Positions 48,674 through 57,772 of a DNA stretch of 64,000 nt are shown in pieces. Origin of the DNA: CAVWCQ01 sp963753545 (GTDB taxonomy: Bacteria; Chloroflexota; Anaerolineae; Aggregatilineales; Aggregatilineaceae); contig CAVWCQ010000008.1 in NCBI GenBank assembly GCA_963753545.1, positions 2,976,001 through 3,040,000 of the forward strand, given 5' to 3'. A program made the translations under genes and the position numbers. The notes beneath the pieces are model-generated. The model was not told the origin of the DNA, did no database searches, and saw only the letters and a list, made by a program, of their open reading frames with translations. The stretch's first letter is position 1. Each line of letters begins with the position of its first letter.

Positions 48674-50032
48674 CTATTGAGTTGTCTGTCCCTGCGCCTC
48701 AAGACAGGTCTGCAGTTCCGGTACAACCGTCTCATTCATGTATTTAGCGATATCCAGGTCGGCCCCGTCGTCGCCAAAGATCACCGCAGTGAAGGCCGGA
48801 TCACCGATACACTGGAGGTAATACGGACTCCTCAGGTCATCTAGTTGATCGAGATATTCGGCTTCATGGATGAAGGTCGCCCAGAACGGGTGATCGAGCT
48901 TGGACTCCATGATAGACGGCATGGAGGACAGAGCGTGTTCACCGTACTGGCGCTGGCCTATTTCCGTACCAAGGGCTTTGAGCAACAGCCAGGCTTCGTC
49001 GGGGTGCTGGCTGGTTGGGGCCATACCGAAGCCCGCCCAGCAGACCGCGCCATGCTTTCCGCCGGGGCCAGTTGGCATCGGCAGAATGGCATATTCGAAG
49101 TCAGGCTGTTCTTCTAACATGCTCAGATACCAGGGCCCCATGCCGAACACCATGGCGACTTGACCGTCGAGGAACAACGGCATCACGCCACTGGGCAGGG
49201 CCGAAATCCAGTCAGCCGTTGGAGAAACATGGAAAACATTGATGGCATCGCTCATCCATTGGAGAGCGGCAATCGTTTCGGGGCTGTTCATGTAGCCATC
49301 GAACGTCGAGCCGTCTTCGGCAATGGTGTGCGAACCAAATGAATAAACAGTGGTCTGGAAGCTGCGCCACCACCCGCCACGATTGTCCATACCATACTGG
49401 ACAATATCGTCTGGGTTGAAGTCCGGGCTGGCAGCGTTGTTGCCCGCCGAGTTGACGGTCAACTGCATAGCGATATCGAGCAGGTCGTCATAGGTCCAGC
49501 CTTCTTGCGGCAGTTCAATGCCAGCGGCATCGAACAGCTTCTTGTTGGCATAGATCGCAACCGTGCTGTAGTCCTTCGCCAGCACATACGGATCGCCCTT
49601 ATAGAACCCGTTCTCGTACACGCCAGGATAGAAGATCGCGTACGGATCGAAGCCGTTTTCGCCTTCAATGTAGGGGCGCAGGTTGGCCAGGCCGCCCGCT
49701 TCAACATATAGCGGAATATAGCTGGAGTTTGCCATGTAGACATCGGGCAGTTCGCCAGCCGCGATCCAGGTCAGAACCTTTGAGTGCCAGTCACCACCCG
49801 GATTAGGCAGAATTTCGACGTCGATATTCGGATTCTCGGCCTTGAAATCTGCGATAGCGGCAATATGGCGAACATTGCCATTTTCGTCGTCCCATGAGCC
49901 TAGCGTCAATTTGACCGTATCCTGGGCCGAAACGTGTTTGGTGGGAGTAATGCCCGACGTCGCCAGCATCAGCAGCGTGCTGACAACAACCAGAGCGCTT
50001 AGATAAACCAATGACCATTTACGGGGTTGCAT
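48674..50032 (-). CDS. ABC transporter sugar-binding protein (CUT1)
   Basis: 452 residues. ATG 50032 is chosen because GGAGGAG lies five bases upstream (an ATG further upstream at 50050 is weaker). Signal peptide at residues 1-36 (PRKWS, hydrophobic core, SAQ). Family 1 binding-protein features: VKLTLGSWDDENG, ADFKAENPNIDVEI, ELPDVYMANSSYIPLYVEAGG and a Trp/Tyr-rich cleft region (MDNRGGWWRSF). It is second in the large minus operon and feeds the MalF/MalG pair downstream. The sugar is unknown; the neighbouring GH2 and GH35 genes suggest an oligosaccharide. Confidence 0.93.
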   Translation of the reverse strand: MQPRKWSLVYLSALVVVSTLLMLATSGITPTKHVSAQDTVKLTLGSWDDENGNVRHIAAIADFKAENPNIDVEILPNPGGDWHSKVLTWIAAGELPDVYMANSSYIPLYVEAGGLANLRPYIEGENGFDPYAIFYPGVYENGFYKGDPYVLAKDYSTVAIYANKKLFDAAGIELPQEGWTYDDLLDIAMQLTVNSAGNNAASPDFNPDDIVQYGMDNRGGWWRSFQTTVYSFGSHTIAEDGSTFDGYMNSPETIAALQWMSDAINVFHVSPTADWISALPSGVMPLFLDGQVAMVFGMGPWYLSMLEEQPDFEYAILPMPTGPGGKHGAVCWAGFGMAPTSQHPDEAWLLLKALGTEIGQRQYGEHALSSMPSIMESKLDHPFWATFIHEAEYLDQLDDLRSPYYLQCIGDPAFTAVIFGDDGADLDIAKYMNETVVPELQTCLEAQGQTTQ

Positions 50033-50111
50033 GATTCTCCTCCATAGCAAAAACTATCGAGTAAAGTGTTCAATAGGGAGTTAGCAGTGCTTATTGTCGG
50101 TTCCCTCCTTT

Positions 50112-51701
50112 CTAGTTGCCTAAACGAGCAATCACACGCTCAATCTCAGGTTGGGAGTTGTTTAACGTTCCGTCGACAAAGACAATGGTGGGAATTACAG
50201 GTGCACTATCGACAGCCGGATTGTAGGCAGCAAATCCAGACTCAAAAACGCCTGTGCTGCCCCGGCTGGGATCGCCTTCGCAGATATGACCAAACAGCCG
50301 CGCATATCGTCCAACCCATAACGGACTTTGCCGCCACGGCCCGGATCGCTGGAACAGTGGAAAGAGGTCGAGCAGACCATCCCACCAATCTTCACCTGCA
50401 ATCAGCCTGTCGGGGTGTCCTTCACGCAGGCGGCAGACCAGTTGGCGATATCCCTCGCGAATATTGAAGTCGGGATCGTTGGTCCATACTTCAACGGTAT
50501 CGAGAAAAATCGCGTCGAACTCAAAACGATCTGCGAGTTCAAGAATCTGGCGGGAAAGTTCCGTTTGCCAGGCTGGTGCGCCGGGATTAAGCCATGCCTG
50601 CCAGCCAGTATCGTGGGCGCGGCTAATATCCCAGTCTGGCTGGTTGCCATGAAAGACATTCCGCGTGGCCGATTTCATATAAGACGGCGGGCCAAAGGTG
50701 TGGAAGTTGGAGGTCCAGGCATTGGCGCAGTTGCCGCCAAACATCGGCATGAGATGCACACCGAGAGATCGCGCTTCCTGGCAGAGCCGCGCAAAGCCAG
50801 CTTCGCCGCCTAACAGCGGATCGGGGCGATAATCCCCATACTGCCAGTAATAACGGCCTTCCCAACCGGGGAGGTAAGCGAGAATATGCTGGCCTTCAAT
50901 CTGCTTGGTGACAAAGCGGATGATATCAAGCATCTGGTCATACGTGTTAAATACATAACCAGACCAGTGCATCCCATGCAGCGTTAAGCAGAGTTGAACA
51001 TCGCGCAGCCAGGAGGGCGCATCGGTGCGCTGTTCCCACAAGGGCACTCCCAATCCATGTTCGATGAACGCCAACTGTTCCTCTCGGAATTTGTCTACCT
51101 CAACATCCCAGGCAAAGTGCCAGGGTGGTGCTTGCATAGAAGTGGAAAACAGCCGCGCATCTTCCTCGTGGATACATTCAACCGTAAACGATCCAGCCAG
51201 CGGGCCCATCCGCTCCTGGTAGACAGCAAATCGTTTGGCACGTGCAGATGGGTCTTCACAGCGGACGCCCAGATGGGCACCATCAGGCGTTTTCATGAAC
51301 AGCAGCGGAGTCCGCAGTTGGTTCGGGTATCGTTCAATCAGACCGTCGGGTGGGAGCGGCTGAGGGTTGTCCAATAGATCAAGCACAGACACGGCAGGCA
51401 GATCACGAAGCAAGATTTTCACCGCGCGAATTTTGTGCGGCGCAGAGGCCGTCACTTGAATGGAAAGCCGGTTATGCTCTGGAGAATGAATACGAGCTTC
51501 AAGGGAGCCTTCGGCGTGCTGCTGTTGTCCAGCCCAGCTTAAACGAGAACAGGCTAAGACCCAGTTGTCTCCGTCCGCTTTCAATGTTGTGCGAGCTGGA
51601 TCGAGACCATAAGTATTTTCGAGCGTGATCAGTTGAAAACCGAGCTTGAATCCCTCAATTTCAAATAAAGGGTCTCGAAGGTCAAAACTGTAAAAATGCA
51701 T
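50112..51701 (-). CDS. Uncharacterised TIM-barrel glycoside-hydrolase-like protein (DUF6259-like)
   Basis: 529 residues, intact, first gene of the large operon with a GGGAG ribosome site. An N-terminal beta-sandwich (residues 1-200: FKLGFQLITLENTYGLDP, LRTPLLFMKTPDGAHLGVRCE) precedes a TIM barrel with GWEGRYYWQYGDYRPDP, EARSLGVHLMPMFGG, DAIFLDTVEVWTNDPDFN and RLIAGEDWWDGLL. The Asp in IFLDT and the Glu in AGEDW are at strand ends where retaining glycosidases of clan GH-D/GH-K carry catalytic acids; this assignment is inference. The DUF6259 placement is from memory of similar sequences and is uncertain. It is controlled by a promoter with AraR-like sites. Confidence 0.6.
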   Translation of the reverse strand: MHFYSFDLRDPLFEIEGFKLGFQLITLENTYGLDPARTTLKADGDNWVLACSRLSWAGQQQHAEGSLEARIHSPEHNRLSIQVTASAPHKIRAVKILLRDLPAVSVLDLLDNPQPLPPDGLIERYPNQLRTPLLFMKTPDGAHLGVRCEDPSARAKRFAVYQERMGPLAGSFTVECIHEEDARLFSTSMQAPPWHFAWDVEVDKFREEQLAFIEHGLGVPLWEQRTDAPSWLRDVQLCLTLHGMHWSGYVFNTYDQMLDIIRFVTKQIEGQHILAYLPGWEGRYYWQYGDYRPDPLLGGEAGFARLCQEARSLGVHLMPMFGGNCANAWTSNFHTFGPPSYMKSATRNVFHGNQPDWDISRAHDTGWQAWLNPGAPAWQTELSRQILELADRFEFDAIFLDTVEVWTNDPDFNIREGYRQLVCRLREGHPDRLIAGEDWWDGLLDLFPLFQRSGPWRQSPLWVGRYARLFGHICEGDPSRGSTGVFESGFAAYNPAVDSAPVIPTIVFVDGTLNNSQPEIERVIARLGN

Positions 51702-51758
51702 CTATTGCTCCCGCTTCATTGGCGAATCACGATGTTGGCATTTCGCTTACAGGAGGAT

Positions 51759-51832
51759 TTGTTTAGACGTTAGCGTAAAATTTGTTTATACATGCCTACA
51801 CTAAATATAGTGGATTTCCTCGCAGGGGTCAA
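51759..51832 (-). promoter_or_regulatory. Promoter and AraR-like operators of the large minus operon
   Basis: On the minus strand TTGACC (51827-51832), a 17-base spacer and TATATT (51804-51809). Downstream of +1 lie TTGTTTATACAT (51782-51793, 10 of 12 to the palindrome) and the weaker TTGTTTAGACGT (51759-51770). Roadblock-type repression is plausible. Confidence 0.65.
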
Positions 51833-51839
51833 GTTAGGG

Positions 51840-52151
51840 GTACAATCGTCCCAAGAGTGAAGCTCGGGGACACCTGCTTCACTATAACGCGCTATACATT
51901 TTTCCTCGGTAAACGTCAGCGGACGCGCTTTTCCGGGGTTCCTGGTACGTAACAGTGTTCCAGGAGCATAAAATACTCCGGGAACTCGCTTGGCTGCCTT
52001 GTACTCTGGCTCAATAGGTAAGCTGGAAAAAGATTGGAAGGACAGCAGGATCTCGTTTATTCTTATGAATCTGATCCATGTTTACTCTCTGACCGGGTAA
52101 ACTCTAGCACGTCCATTGATAACCGCCTCATATAGGCGAACAGGAACTCGA
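51840..52151 (+). other. Gene-free leader of the LacI regulator gene with inverted repeats
   Basis: About 310 bases without a convincing gene. AGTGAAGC (51856-51863) and GCTTCACT (51876-51883) form an 8-bp inverted repeat with 12 bases between. A second weak dyad (TTCCTGG and CCAGGA near 51940-51965) follows. They could be leader structures or operator half-sites of the LacI protein; no clear sigma-70 promoter was identified. Confidence 0.35.
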
Positions 52152-53171
52152 ATGGAAAGTAAAAAATCGCTTACGCCAACTATCTACGATGTCGCACGCG
52201 AGGCGGGCGTCTCGTATTCCACCGTATCGCGCACCTTGACCGGGTTTGAATTCGTCAAACCGAGCACGCGAGAAAAGGTACTGCGTGCTGCTGAGAAGCT
52301 GGGGTATGTGCCAAACCAGCAAGCGCGCAGCCTCGCCGGGGGGCGTTCCAACCTGATCGGCGTTCTGGTTCCCGGTCTGAGCGACGGCTACGTTGGTGAA
52401 ATCCTTCGTGGTGTAGATGAAGCTCTGGCTGAGTCGAATTACAACTTGATTCTTTATACGACGCATCGCTACCAGGGCAAAGAATCGACCTATGCGGCCA
52501 CGATCATGAACAGCGGAGTGGATGGTCTGCTGCTGGTTGTGCCGCTGATTTCCACTCCTTACCTGGAAGTGCTCTATAAACAGGATTTTCCATACGTGGT
52601 GATTGACCAAACGGATAAAACTCAGAAGGGTTCCGTCGTCAGTGGGACAAACTGGCAGGGGGCTTATGAAGCGACCCAGTACCTCATTGAGCTGGGGCAT
52701 CACCGCATCGGATTTATCGCAGGGCTGGCAGGGTTGAACAGCGCTACCGAACGTCTGGCCGGGTATGCAGCAGCGCTGTCCGATCATGGCATTCCTCTGG
52801 ACGAAGCGCTCATCGCTGATGGCAGTTTCAAGGAACAGGTTGGCTACACAGCAGCAGAAAAACTACTATCGCTGCCAGACATCCCAACGGCGATTTTTGC
52901 TGCGAACGACTTATCTGCTTTTGGCGCTCTCGAAGCAATCCGCCAGCACGGTTTGAGCGTTCCCGATGATATTTCATTGGTCGGCTTCGATGATGTTCCA
53001 CAGGCATCCATGATTTATCCAAAGCTCACCACCGTGCGCCAACCGCTTGCCCAAATGGGACGCGAAGCCGTAAATATCCTTCTGCACCAAATCGAAAAAC
53101 CTCAGGCGCAGCAGCAGGTAACTCTGGCAACAGAGTTTATCATTCGTGACTCCTGCGCCCCGCCGCGCTAA
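52152..53171 (+). CDS. LacI-family transcriptional regulator
   Basis: 339 residues, intact. N-terminal HTH TIYDVAREAGVSYSTVSRTL (residues 9-28) and hinge NQQARSLAGGRSNLIGVLVPG, followed by the sugar-sensing domain with IELGHHRIGFIAGLAG and VGFDDVPQASMIYPKLTTV. ATG 52152 is chosen by the HTH start and an AGGAA site. It lies between the two minus-strand transporter operons (48 kb and 54 kb) and probably represses one or both. Its operator was not identified. Confidence 0.95.
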   Translation: MESKKSLTPTIYDVAREAGVSYSTVSRTLTGFEFVKPSTREKVLRAAEKLGYVPNQQARSLAGGRSNLIGVLVPGLSDGYVGEILRGVDEALAESNYNLILYTTHRYQGKESTYAATIMNSGVDGLLLVVPLISTPYLEVLYKQDFPYVVIDQTDKTQKGSVVSGTNWQGAYEATQYLIELGHHRIGFIAGLAGLNSATERLAGYAAALSDHGIPLDEALIADGSFKEQVGYTAAEKLLSLPDIPTAIFAANDLSAFGALEAIRQHGLSVPDDISLVGFDDVPQASMIYPKLTTVRQPLAQMGREAVNILLHQIEKPQAQQQVTLATEFIIRDSCAPPR

Positions 53172-53271
53172 TTCATACCAGCCGGGCTGGCAGTGTTATT
53201 TCACCCAAACAGAAGTGCCAACTTGATGCAGGCTGACCCTTTCTGGATAGTGGCGCTTTTTCAGGTGACAA

Positions 53272-54113
53272 TTACCCCTTGATCGCCCCCGCCGTGATTC
53301 CTTTGATAATCTGCCGTTGAGCGATGAAGTAGAATAGGAGCACGGGTAAAGCAGCCAGTGTGAGCACCGAGAACATCCGATCAAAGTGGGTCACACCCAA
53401 CCCGGATACCATCGACAGCACACCCAGGGGCAGCGTATAAGCATCGTTTTTCGCTCCGACAAATGCCATTGCAAAAAGATACTCGTTCCATGAGCTAACT
53501 GTACTCAGAATGGCAACCGTTACCAGGGCTGGTTTCGACAATGGGAGCACGATTGACCAGAAAATTCGAACAGTAGAGCACCCATCAATGCGCGCCGCCT
53601 CTTCTAATTCCAGTGGGATTTGTGAGAAAAAATCGCGCAGGATGAAAATCGAAATGGGCAGGTTAAATCCGATAAAAGGAACGATAAGGGCATTCAGCTT
53701 GTTCAGCCAGTTTAAATCGCGCAGCGTGATATAAAGTGGGATCAGGGTGACGTGAATTGGATCATCATGCCAGTCAGAAAGATATAAAATAGAATTGAAC
53801 GCCCCCTGAACCGAATCCGCGCGAAGACATAGGCTGCCATCGCTGATATCAGGGTAAGCATCGGAACGCTCACAGCCACAACAATCAGGCTGTTCTGAAA
53901 ATAGTGCATGAAGTCGGAATGGGAGAGAAGGTCCTGATAGTTGTTGAAGGCGACATGATCGGGCAGCGCCCAGATATCTTTCACCATTTCCCGCGTCGGT
54001 TTGAATGACGAGTACGCCATCCAGACAAGCGGATAGCCGAAAATGACCGCGAATAAAAGGGCAATGAGATATAACCAGAGTTGAGTCGTGAAGAAGCGGC
54101 GTGTCATCAACAT
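53272..54113 (-). CDS. Carbohydrate ABC transporter permease (MalG/CUT1 type), one frameshift
   Basis: About 280 residues, normal for MalG. VIFGYPLVWMAYSSFKPTREM at the start, AAYVFARIRFRGRSILFYIFL, then after a frame break near 53745 LYITLRDLNWLNKLNALIVPF (first half) and the EAA loop LEEAARIDGCSTVRIFWSIVLP. The C-terminus is IIKGITAGAIKG. Third of a binding protein/MalF/MalG operon; the gap to the MalF stop is 7 bases. Confidence 0.9.
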
Positions 54114-54120
54114 AGTGGTT

Positions 54121-55055
54121 TCAGTCTTCCTGGCGTTGGCGTGTGATCAGTATGAAAGCCATCGCCGCCACAAAAGCGATCTGAAAGAGTACAAAAGCCA
54201 ATGTGCTGCCATAGCCCCAATTGTTTGCCTGGAACGCCTTCTTGAACATATACGTAGCAATCACTTCGCTGGAATTGGATGGCCCCCCCTGCGTCAGCAC
54301 CCAGATCAGGTCGAAACATTTGAGCGCACCCACCATCATCAGAACAACCGAGATGCGGATCGTAGGTCTGAGTTGCGGCAGCGTGATATAGCGATGCAGT
54401 TGAAAGCTGTTGGCACCGTCAATGCTGGCCGCTTCGTAGAGTTCACTGGGGATACCTTGAATAGCGGCAATAAAGATCACGATATAAAAGCCAAGATAAC
54501 GCCATGTTGTAGCCAGCAGAGACACAGAGCAGCGAGAGGTCTTCATTTCCGAGCCACCCCTGCCGCTTAAATCCCAGTTCGAGCATCAGCGCATTCGCCA
54601 TGCCAAAATAGGGATGGTAGATCCAGCGCCAGATCACACCGACGATTACTTCAGACAGCACCATAGGGGCAAAAGTAGAGCGTTCGAAACAGGTTCGATC
54701 CTTTCAACCCGCGTGTGAGCAGCAGGGCCAACCCGATAGCCAAAGGGATCTGAGTTGCGATGGACCACAGAACGACAATGATGTTATGCTTGAGAGCACT
54801 CCAAAAGATGGGGTCGTTGATTAAAGTGCGGTAGTTCTCAAAACCCACATAGTTTTGCAGCGGCCCGACTCCGTTCCATTCGTAAAAGCTGTAGCGCGCT
54901 GATTTAGTAATAGGCCACAAGACGAAGACCGCGAAGATCAACACGGCTGGCAGCAGAAAGAGCACCGCAGTTAAGCGTGTTTCGTCCACATGGAAACGGG
55001 GTGTCCGCACGACCTGCCGCTTTCTACGGCGAAGAACGGATGTCATTGAAGTCAT
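54121..55055 (-). CDS. Carbohydrate ABC transporter permease (MalF/CUT1 type), frameshifted
   Basis: About 310 residues after reconstruction. First helix LTAVLFLLPAVLIFAVFVLWP, then YEWNGVGPLQNYVGFENYR. Breaks near 54660 and 54530 shift VLSEVIVGVIWRWIYHP and the later GFYIVIFIAAIQGIP segments. The EAA loop is ELYEAASIDGANSFQLHRYITLP; WVLTQGGPSNSSEVIATYMF is the usual C-terminal feature. Partner of the MalG gene downstream and the binding protein gene upstream. Confidence 0.88.
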
Positions 55056-55087
55056 GGAGTTTTCCCTTTCTGGCCGGTACAAGAAAA

Positions 55088-55111
55088 GGGGCGTAGTTCA
55101 TCCTACGCCCC
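55088..55111 (-). terminator. Intercistronic hairpin after binding-protein gene
   Basis: GGGGCGTAG / CTACGCCCC, a 9-bp perfect stem with a 6-base loop, between the binding-protein gene (ends 55148) and its permease gene (starts 55055). It has the same relative position as the hairpin at 48623-48650. Confidence 0.65.
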
Positions 55112-55147
55112 CGATGCTAGGGGCCAGAAGCTGGCCCGCATCATGCG

Positions 55148-56430
55148 TTATTCCGCCAATTGTTCTGCGGCTGCTGCTTCCATCGTTTGAGCGGCTTCTT
55201 CGGGCGTCGTGCTCATGCCAAAGAGCTGCTGTGTCGTGTCCAGATGAACCTGGGCAAGTTCGGGAGGCAGGAACTGGTCATAAGCCAACTGAACGAATGA
55301 TGCGCTGGCCCAGCAGAGATGCCATCTGCTGGACCAACGGAACCTCAATGTACTGGTCATAGCCAGACAGGGCGGGGATGAAGCCATTTTGAGCTACAGC
55401 CATTCCGAAGTCATCGCTGCCCATCAGTTCGAGCAGAGCCTGATTCGCTTCCGCCGGAGCATCTGCCGAGATGGCAAACGCCTGCCCAGTGCCACCGACC
55501 AGGGCCAGAGGATCACCACTTTCGCTGCCAAGAGCCGGGAAGGGGACACACCGCTACATTACTCTCGGCCATATCTTGATCGATGGTCAGCAAGCCAGCA
55601 TAGTTCCAGTCGCCTTGCAGTTCCATCGCTGCGATGCCGGTGCCAAACAGGAGTTGTTCGTCGGGATAGTCAATACCATTGAAGCCTTCGCCAAAGCAGT
55701 TCGCCTCAACCGCTTCCTGAATGCGCTGGCCTGCTTCGATGAACCCAGGGGCAGCGAAAGAAGCGCCTTCGACACGGTTGAACGCGTTCGGGAATGCTTC
55801 CGAGCCTCCGGACCGCAGAACCAGATTGATGAACCAGAATGAGCCAGTCCAACGATTGACATTACCCAGCGCAACCGGAACGATCCCGCCTTTGTTGAAG
55901 GTCTTGCAAGCGTTCAACAAATCATCCCAGGTCGCCGGGGGTTCGAGGCCAAAATCAGAGAACAGTTGCTTGTTATAGTACAGGAACACGCCAGCCAGGT
56001 TGGCAGGAACTGCGTAATGCTTGCCGTCGAAGGTCGAAGGAGCCAGACCGCCGCCAATGAAGTTTGCGCCAAGATCGCCGTCGAGTTCGGGGATATCACG
56101 TACAGCGCCCGCATCCAGCATAACTTTTTAGCAGTCCACCACCCCAGGTCATGAAGATGTCTGGCTGTTCACCGGCGGCGATAGCAACCTGAAGCTGAGT
56201 TTTGAAAGCATCGTTCTGGATTGCTTCGGCCTCGATTTTAACATCGCTGTGGGTTGCGTTGAACTGTTCGATGGCCGGGGGTAAAACGCTATAAAACGAG
56301 TCGGATTCGTTGCGATATGCCACATGGTGATGACGACAGGATCATTCTGGGCTTTCGCATGTCCCCCAAGGGCCGGAATCACGAGGCCTATCGCCAACAT
56401 AAGGACGAAGGCCAATCTGAGCTTTAACAT
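55148..56430 (-). CDS. ABC transporter sugar-binding protein (CUT1), heavily frameshifted
   Basis: ATG 56430 is fixed by GAGGAGG seven bases upstream. Signal peptide LRLAFVLMLAIGLVIPALGGHAKAQ, then VVITMWHIATN. In other frames follow FNATHSDVKIEAEAIQNDAF, GEQPDIFMTWGGG, the mature-domain segment HYAVPANLAGVFLYYNKQLF, PATWDDLLNACKTF and a C-terminal PELAQVHLDTTQQLF. At least four breaks (near 56315, 56110, 55535, 55310) split it. Joined, they give about 425 residues, normal for the family. It is divergent from the response regulator gene at 56552. Confidence 0.85.
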
Positions 56431-56551
56431 TGTGACCTCCTCAAAGAAAATTGAACGGGCAATGCCAGTTGAAGTACAATTGCGCTTGAAAAACCTGACA
56501 CCTTTACAATACACAAAGACGAGTGCCGTTTGACTGCCATACCTCTGCCAA

Positions 56552-57772
56552 GTGACTGACAGCCTGGAGCATCATCATGAATCCTGGAAAACCTACCCCG
56601 AATCGCTTGAGCGTGAGGTTCGCGAGTGTCTGTCGCACATGTACGATTTTGCTGCCATGCAGGACGATCCTCTGGTCCAGCGCTTGGCCCCGCACTTATC
56701 CGGACTTGAACGTATTCAGGTCGTCCGTAAGCTGCTGATCGATATGATCGAACAGCTCAATGACTCGGTTCGCCAGCAATCTCGCCCGGCCCGCCTCTAT
56801 AACATCCTCCAACTACGCTATATCGAAGAGGAGCCAACCTCTGTCATTGTACAGCAGCTGGCCTTGAGCGAACGCCAGTACTATCGTGAATTGAACCGAG
56901 CCATCGAGGGTTTTACCCAACTGCTGTGGGATCACATCATGAGGAGCGCCCCAAAAACCGAAACGGTTCCCGCGGAGACCATTTCCGCGCAAAGCGAAAT
57001 TGAGCGCGCCTACAACGAGTTGGATTTTTCCACGACAGACCTGCAAAGCCTGCTGCTCGAAGCGAAGGGGTTCGTCAGAAGTCTGGCGGATCAGTATGCT
57101 GTCTCTATCGAATTAATTACCGAAAATGGCGTCGCCATTACCGATGCACCAGCTAACATTCTGAAGCAGGTGATCGTCTATTTGCTCAATACGTTGATCA
57201 AGCGGCTGTCATCGGGTAGCCAGGTCTACCTATATGTGGATATGGCAGACAACCATCCCGCCATCAAAATGGAATTGGCTGATAAACAGGTTGACAGCAG
57301 CGTGCGGGAAAGTCTGGAACAGGACGAAATCCTGACGTATCTGCTGCAAAAGATCAATGCCACGCTGTACATCCCGCGCGATTCTAATTTGCTGGTCGAA
57401 TTACACCTGCCGCAGCCCTTCAAGGAAATTCTGGTTATTGACGATAATCCCGATGTCATCACCCTGATCGAGCGTTATCTGGCTCACTCATCCTATTCAG
57501 TCGTTGGGGTACAGGATGCTCAGGAGGGAATTGAGGTTGCTCAAAGAATGCAGCCTTTCGTTATTATCCTCGATATCATGATGCCAAAATCCGATGGCTG
57601 GGAAGTGCTTCAGACATTAAAGAACCACCCTGAAACAAGCCATATCCCTGTGTTGGTTTGTTCGGTGCTGGATACGCCTGAACTCGCCCTTTCCCTGGGG
57701 GCCAGCTACTACCTGAGAAAACCGCCGGGGCGTGTTGATCTGCTTGCTATTCTGGCGCAGATAGCAGAGTGA
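56552..57772 (+). CDS. Response-regulator-like protein: sigma-region-4-like HTH, degenerate middle domain, C-terminal receiver
   Basis: 406 residues, GTG start. Residues 80-125 (RLYNILQLRYIEEEPTSV, LALSERQYYRELNRAIEGF) resemble sigma-70 region 4 helix-turn-helix. Residues about 150-280 resemble a histidine-kinase dimerisation/ATPase domain without N- or G-boxes (LKQVIVYLLNTLIKRLSSGSQ). Residues 287-406 form a receiver: EILVIDDNPDVI, phospho-acceptor Asp in VIILDIMMPKSDGW, Ser/Thr position in VLVCSV, Lys in YLRKPPGR. A receiver at the C-terminus with the DNA-binding module in front is reversed from the usual response regulator. It converges on, and overlaps by 26 bases, the hybrid kinase gene. 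Confidence 0.75.
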   Translation: MTDSLEHHHESWKTYPESLEREVRECLSHMYDFAAMQDDPLVQRLAPHLSGLERIQVVRKLLIDMIEQLNDSVRQQSRPARLYNILQLRYIEEEPTSVIVQQLALSERQYYRELNRAIEGFTQLLWDHIMRSAPKTETVPAETISAQSEIERAYNELDFSTTDLQSLLLEAKGFVRSLADQYAVSIELITENGVAITDAPANILKQVIVYLLNTLIKRLSSGSQVYLYVDMADNHPAIKMELADKQVDSSVRESLEQDEILTYLLQKINATLYIPRDSNLLVELHLPQPFKEILVIDDNPDVITLIERYLAHSSYSVVGVQDAQEGIEVAQRMQPFVIILDIMMPKSDGWEVLQTLKNHPETSHIPVLVCSVLDTPELALSLGASYYLRKPPGRVDLLAILAQIAE

